Shown: piece after piece, positions 60,737 through 64,000 of the stretch
How positions within the stretch are numbered: the first letter of the stretch is position 1
Layout: the number at the start of each line of letters is the position of its first letter
Source: DATKQI01 sp035532755
GTDB taxonomy: Bacteria; Pseudomonadota; Alphaproteobacteria; Acetobacterales; Acetobacteraceae
Direction: 5' to 3'
NCBI GenBank assembly: GCA_035532755.1
Contig: DATKQI010000279.1
Span: 3,928 to 67,927, forward strand
Length of the DNA stretch: 64,000 bases
The notes under the pieces: model-generated
Seen by the model: the letters and a program-made list of their open reading frames with translations, nothing else
What the model was told of the DNA's origin: nothing
The model's database searches: none
Made by a program: the position numbers and the translations under genes

Positions 60737-61500
60737 TTTGCCGGTCCGGAACGGGTTTGCGATGCGGCCGAGGAAACGGGCAGGGCCGTGATCTCCACGC
60801 GGTCGGGCGATCCGTCGCCGGTGTTGCTGCCGAGCGCGCGCAGAATGATGTGCGTGTCGGCAACGCCGGATTTCAGCAGCACCCGCCTTACTGCCAGCGC
60901 CCGGGACAGCGACAGCCGCCGGGCCGTGGACGGGTTGCTCGCCTCTCCCGCGGCGAAGGCGAGCACGGTGAAGCGGCTGGTGGCAGGGCTGGCCGCCTGC
61001 GCGAACTGTGCGAGCGTGGCCGTCTCCGCGCCGCTCAGCGCCGGGTCCTGGGCCGCGAACGGCAGGGTCAGCTTCAGCGCACTCGCCGGTGGCGCTGGGG
61101 GTCGCGGAGCCTGCGGCGGAGGCATTTTGGCCGGGGTCGGCACAGGTGGTGCCGCTGGCGGCGCCGGCGTCGCCGTGGCGATCGTTGCCGGTTCGGCCGG
61201 GGCTGCGGCGGCTTGTTTCGGTGGGGAAAGCGGCGGGGCGAGCTGCGGCGGCGTGGGCGGCGGTGGCGGCGCGCCGGGCAGGGCTGCCAGCGCCGGCAGG
61301 GCGGGTCTGGGCGGAACGGCCGGGCGCGGGGCCGGATGCGGTCGCGGTGCGGGCCTGGGCGGTGGCGGCTTGGGCAGCACGGCTCCGGGCAGTGCGTTCA
61401 GCGCATTCAGATCGACCGTAACCTGCGCCCGCGCGGGCGCGGCCACCAGTACAGCGGCAAGAATCGGCAAAACCGGCAACAGGCAGAACGTTTGGCGCAT
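60733..61500 (-). CDS. Secreted proline-rich protein with C-terminal OmpA-like domain
   Basis: A 255-residue protein: signal peptide (MRQTFCLLPVLPILAAVLVA, cut near ARAQ), a Pro/Ala-rich region from about 38 to 140 with many PPP and PAP units, and a roughly 100-residue C-terminal OmpA-like fold (RLSLSRALAVRRVLL, then DRVEITALP). The rigid Pro-rich part could span the periplasm. It is the first gene of the stator-like trio and may couple the complex to peptidoglycan or outer membrane. No close relative is recognised. Confidence 0.7.
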   Translation of the reverse strand: MRQTFCLLPVLPILAAVLVAAPARAQVTVDLNALNALPGAVLPKPPPPRPAPRPHPAPRPAVPPRPALPALAALPGAPPPPPTPPQLAPPLSPPKQAAAAPAEPATIATATPAPPAAPPVPTPAKMPPPQAPRPPAPPASALKLTLPFAAQDPALSGAETATLAQFAQAASPATSRFTVLAFAAGEASNPSTARRLSLSRALAVRRVLLKSGVADTHIILRALGSNTGDGSPDRVEITALPVSSAASQTRSGPAK

Positions 61501-61564
61501 CGCGCAGGCACCCTAGCGAAGCCCCCCGCTTCGCTCAATCAATGCTCTGCGATGGACCCGCCAC

Positions 61565-62413
61565 CTACTCGGGCGTGTGTGCCATCCGTGCATCCGCGGC
61601 CGCGATGCCCTCGGCCACCGCCTCGCGCAGCTTCGCGTGCAGGTGCGGGTTCGCCGCCACCACATTCCCTCCGGTCTCGTCGTGCCCGGCCGGGTCGGTG
61701 GCATAGCCGCCGGCCTCGCGCACCAGCAACAACCCCGCCGCGACATCCCAGTGCTTCAGCCCCAGCTCCCAGAACCCGTCATATCGCCCGGCCGCGACCC
61801 AGGCGAGATCGAGTGCCGCGGCGCCGAGACGGCGGATGCCGGCCACTTGCGGCATCAACCCGCCCAGCGTCCGCGCGAAGGCGAGCCGGCGCGGGGCGGA
61901 TACGGCGGCGAAGGGGATGCCGGTCGCGAGCATCGCATCCTTCATCTCACGCCGGGCGGATACACGCAGCCGCTTCTCGTTGACGAAGGCCCCGCCGCCC
62001 TTTTCCGCCCAGAACATCTCGTCGGCCACCGGGGCATAGATCAGCCCCGCGGCCAGCTCGCTTGCCCCGTTCGGCAGCCGCCGCTCCAGCCCGATGCTGA
62101 TCGCCCAATGCGGAATGCCGTGCAGGAAATTGGAGGTGCCGTCCAGCGGATCGACCACCCAGCGCCAGCTCCAGTTCTCCGAGCCGGAGGCGCCGGATTC
62201 CTCCATCAGGAAGGCATAGCCGGGACGTGCCTTGCCCAGCTCCTCCTTCAGCGTCGCCTCGGACCGCAGATCGGCCTGGGAGACGAAATCCGACGGTCCC
62301 TTCACGCTGACCTGCAACTGCTCGACCTCGTTGAAATCGCGCAGCAGGCGCTTCGCCGCCTTCTGGGCGGCATTGGCCATCACGGTCAGGTGCGGGGAGA
62401 GGCGGAAGGCCAT
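61565..62413 (-). CDS. suhB: Inositol-1-monophosphatase (SuhB-like)
   Basis: A 282-residue Mg-dependent phosphatase. The motifs are EESG (first Glu, about residue 70), WVVDPLDGTSNFLHGIPHW (about 84) and WDVAAGLLLVREAGG (about 222). They match SuhB, which in E. coli also joins ribosomal antitermination complexes. It is six bases downstream of efp. This is a second family member besides the one at 14143-14967. Confidence 0.9.
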   Translation of the reverse strand: MAFRLSPHLTVMANAAQKAAKRLLRDFNEVEQLQVSVKGPSDFVSQADLRSEATLKEELGKARPGYAFLMEESGASGSENWSWRWVVDPLDGTSNFLHGIPHWAISIGLERRLPNGASELAAGLIYAPVADEMFWAEKGGGAFVNEKRLRVSARREMKDAMLATGIPFAAVSAPRRLAFARTLGGLMPQVAGIRRLGAAALDLAWVAAGRYDGFWELGLKHWDVAAGLLLVREAGGYATDPAGHDETGGNVVAANPHLHAKLREAVAEGIAAADARMAHTPE

Positions 62414-62419
62414 GCGGGA

Positions 62420-62986
62420 TCAGCCCTTCGCCCGCTCGACATAGCTCGCGTCCTCGGTGCGGACCACGATCTTCTCGCCCGTTTCGATGAACGGCGGCAC
62501 CATGGTCTTCACGCCGTTGGACAGCTTCGCCGGCTTGTAGGAGCTGGTGGCGGTCTGGCCCTTCACCACCGGATCGGCCTCCACAACCTCCAGCACAACC
62601 TGCGGGGGCAGATGCACGGCCACCGGATCGCCCTCCACCAGATCGACCACCACGGCCATGTTGTCCTGCAGGAACGGGGCGGCATCGCCCATCAGGTCGA
62701 CCGGGATCATCGCCTGCTCGAACGTCTCTGGGTCCATCAGCACGAGGTTGGCGCCGTCGGTATAGGAATAGGTGTATTCCTTCTCCTCGGTCATCAGCCG
62801 CTCGACCGTGTCCGCCGTGCGCCACCGCTCATTGGTCTTGTTGCCCGTCTTCAGGTCGCGCATCTCCACCTGGATGAAGGCGCCGCCCTTGCCGGGGGTG
62901 ATGATCTGCTGTTTCAGAACGGTCCAGCGGCGGCCGTCATGTTCGATCACCTGGCCGGCGCGGATCAGGTTCGCCTGCTGCTTCAT
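62420..62986 (-). CDS. efp: Translation elongation factor P
   Basis: A 188-residue three-domain factor relieving ribosome stalling at polyproline. The modifiable lysine is Lys33 in TPGKGGAFIQV, the type that is beta-lysylated. Domain motifs include YSYTDGANLVLMD and the C-terminal VPPFIETGEKI. The start at MKQQANLIRAG is clear. The neighbour encodes an EpmB-type aminomutase. Nearby proteins in this window are rich in Pro-Pro, which fits need for EF-P. Confidence 0.96.
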   Translation of the reverse strand: MKQQANLIRAGQVIEHDGRRWTVLKQQIITPGKGGAFIQVEMRDLKTGNKTNERWRTADTVERLMTEEKEYTYSYTDGANLVLMDPETFEQAMIPVDLMGDAAPFLQDNMAVVVDLVEGDPVAVHLPPQVVLEVVEADPVVKGQTATSSYKPAKLSNGVKTMVPPFIETGEKIVVRTEDASYVERAKG

Positions 62987-63023
62987 CAGGGCACTCGCAA
63001 TTCGGGAAAGGAAAGCGGGGTGT

Positions 63024-64000
63024 CTAGCCCGCCCCGGCCGGCTGGGCAAGTTCGGGACCGAGCACGTGGCGGGTGCCGGCGGAATCGCGCACGTGATCGT
63101 CGGCCTCCAGATAGGCCGGGCCGAGCGGCACCTTGCCGTGCCCGCCGGGGATATCCAGCACATAGGTCGGCCAGGCGAGCCCGCTCATCCGCCCGCGCAG
63201 TGCCGTAAGCAGAGCAAGCCCGCGTTCGATCGGCACATGAAAGCGCGCGGTGCCGGGGGCTGCGTCAAGCTGGTGCAGGTAGTAGGGCTTCACCCGCGCG
63301 GCGAGCATGGCGCGGAACAACCCCTCCAGCGCGGCCTCGCTGTCGTTCACCCCGGCGAGCAGGACGGACTGGCCCAGCACCGGCACGCCGGCCGCGAGCA
63401 CGCGCCGGATCGCCGCGCGGCCGGCGGGCGTGAATTCGCGCGCGTGGTTCGCATGCAGCGCCAGGAACACCGCCTTCCCGCTCTCCAATGCCGCGATCAG
63501 ATCGGCACCCACCCGCGCCGGATCGACCAGCGGTACACGGGAATGGATGCGGATGATCTCGATATGCGGGATCGCCGACAGCGCGGCGATGATGGCGGCG
63601 AGCCGGCGGGGCGAAAGCATCAGCGGGTCGCCACCCGTCAGCACCACCTCGCGGATCGCCGGGCGGGCGGCGAACCAGGCATAGGCCGCCGCCAGCTCCG
63701 CCTCGCTCAGCAGCCCGCCGTCGGGGCCCACATGCTCGCGGCGGAAGCAGAACCGGCAATACACCGGGCAGGCCAGCAGCGGCTTCAGCAGCGCCCGGTC
63801 CGGATAGCGGTGCACCACACCCTTGATCGGGGAGAGTGCGTCATCGGCGATCGGGTCCGCACTTTCGTGCGGGGCAGTCCGCAATTCCGCCGGGTCGGGG
63901 ATGAATTGCAGCCCGATCGGGTCGTCGGGGCGCTCGATCAGCGCCGCCATCGCGGGCGGGATCGCCACCGCATAGCGCGCGGCCACGGAAGCAACGGCTT
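63024..64000 (-). CDS. epmB: EpmB/KamA-type lysine 2,3-aminomutase (partial)
   Basis: The reading frame runs past the right edge; 325 codons are visible. The radical-SAM cluster motif is CPVYCRFCFRRE, followed by VVLTGGDPLML and the PLP lysine in the C-terminal half (PGGHGKVPLGP). The position 37 bases upstream of efp points to EpmB, which makes beta-lysine for EF-P modification, rather than catabolic KamA; the short length before the cluster motif agrees. The partner ligase EpmA is not in the window. Confidence 0.85.
   Translation of the reverse strand, partial: AVASVAARYAVAIPPAMAALIERPDDPIGLQFIPDPAELRTAPHESADPIADDALSPIKGVVHRYPDRALLKPLLACPVYCRFCFRREHVGPDGGLLSEAELAAAYAWFAARPAIREVVLTGGDPLMLSPRRLAAIIAALSAIPHIEIIRIHSRVPLVDPARVGADLIAALESGKAVFLALHANHAREFTPAGRAAIRRVLAAGVPVLGQSVLLAGVNDSEAALEGLFRAMLAARVKPYYLHQLDAAPGTARFHVPIERGLALLTALRGRMSGLAWPTYVLDIPGGHGKVPLGPAYLEADDHVRDSAGTRHVLGPELAQPAGAG

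Noticed and set aside
58109..61500. Zorya anti-phage system
   Set aside because: ZorA/ZorB-like features are present, but there is no ZorC, ZorD or ZorE; the long coil is in the B subunit and the context is housekeeping rather than a defence island.
57278..61516. 1412-codon plus-strand open frame over the stator-like trio
   Set aside because: Antisense shadow of well-supported genes; its low-complexity Ala/Arg/Gln-rich translation reflects the coiled-coil and Pro-rich genes read backwards.
1..64000. CRISPR arrays, prophage or integrated plasmid genes
   Set aside because: No regularly spaced repeats and no integrase, portal, capsid, terminase, relaxase or replication genes were seen on either strand.

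Overview
The window is GC-rich, densely coding DNA from an alphaproteobacterium, most likely a member of the Acetobacteraceae/Rhodospirillales. That placement is my inference. It rests on the codon bias, the rpsA-ihfB-lapA-trpFBA-accD-folC string, the D-aminotransferase-hfq-hflX string, a CtrA-family regulator, and a tRNA-Arg(CCU) carrying a group I intron, an arrangement first described in Agrobacterium. No IS element, prophage or CRISPR array was seen.

Layout. 1-3.9 kb: end of a probable hydrolase, a CoA-binding/GNAT fusion and an M20 amidohydrolase. 3.9-10.4 kb: a complete suf Fe-S assembly operon (rrf2-sufBCDSUTA, minus strand) with a candidate operator upstream. 10.6-15.8 kb: an SDR enzyme, D-amino-acid transaminase, Hfq, HflX, an inositol-phosphatase-like protein and a TylF-like methyltransferase. 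15.8-21.1 kb: a ROK repressor divergent from a sugar ABC importer (binding protein, permease, single-domain ATPase) and an aldose-dehydrogenase-like SDR, probably a pentose uptake/oxidation locus. 21.2-23.8 kb: a large YfhO-like membrane protein. 23.8-32.0 kb: the housekeeping string folC, accD, trpA, trpB, trpF, pyrF, lapA, ihfB, rpsA (all minus). 32.3-34.2 kb: an MFS exporter divergent from a TetR repressor with a palindromic operator between them. 34.25-34.57 kb: the intron-containing tRNA-Arg. 34.6-37.0 kb: prpB and an NhaD/CitT-type antiporter.

37.05-43.4 kb: a tightly coupled maturation operon for a molybdenum hydroxylase (coxG, coxD, coxE, split xdhC, MoeA/MocA fusion; every junction overlaps by 4 bases). 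It is followed by an arginase-fold protein that has lost several active-site residues. No CO-dehydrogenase or xanthine-dehydrogenase structural subunit is in the window. 43.4-44.4 kb: a strikingly AT-rich island encoding a divergent CtrA-type response regulator. It sits beside an amino-acid ABC importer that has no ATPase gene in the window. 46.3-47.8 kb: an SGNH hydrolase, a 24-residue ORF with an unusually long Shine-Dalgarno and its own terminator, and a DUF488 protein.

47.8-58.1 kb: a full assimilatory nitrate cluster on the minus strand (nasT, nasS, nitrate MFS transporter, nirB, nirD, nasA, uroporphyrinogen methyltransferase, TrpD2-like protein). Two good sigma-54 promoter matches, upstream of nasT and of the transporter, and a hexaloop hairpin in the transporter leader suggest nitrogen control plus NasT (ANTAR) antitermination. 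58.1-61.5 kb: three linked genes resembling an uncharacterised ion-driven stator complex (Pro-rich OmpA-like protein, MotA/TolQ protein, MotB-like protein with a long repetitive coiled coil). 61.6-64 kb: suhB, efp and an EpmB/KamA-type aminomutase that runs off the window.

The most interesting items for follow-up are the stator-like trio, the AT-rich CtrA paralogue, the hyper-SD mini-gene, the degenerate arginase-fold protein next to the molybdenum maturation operon, and the tRNA intron.
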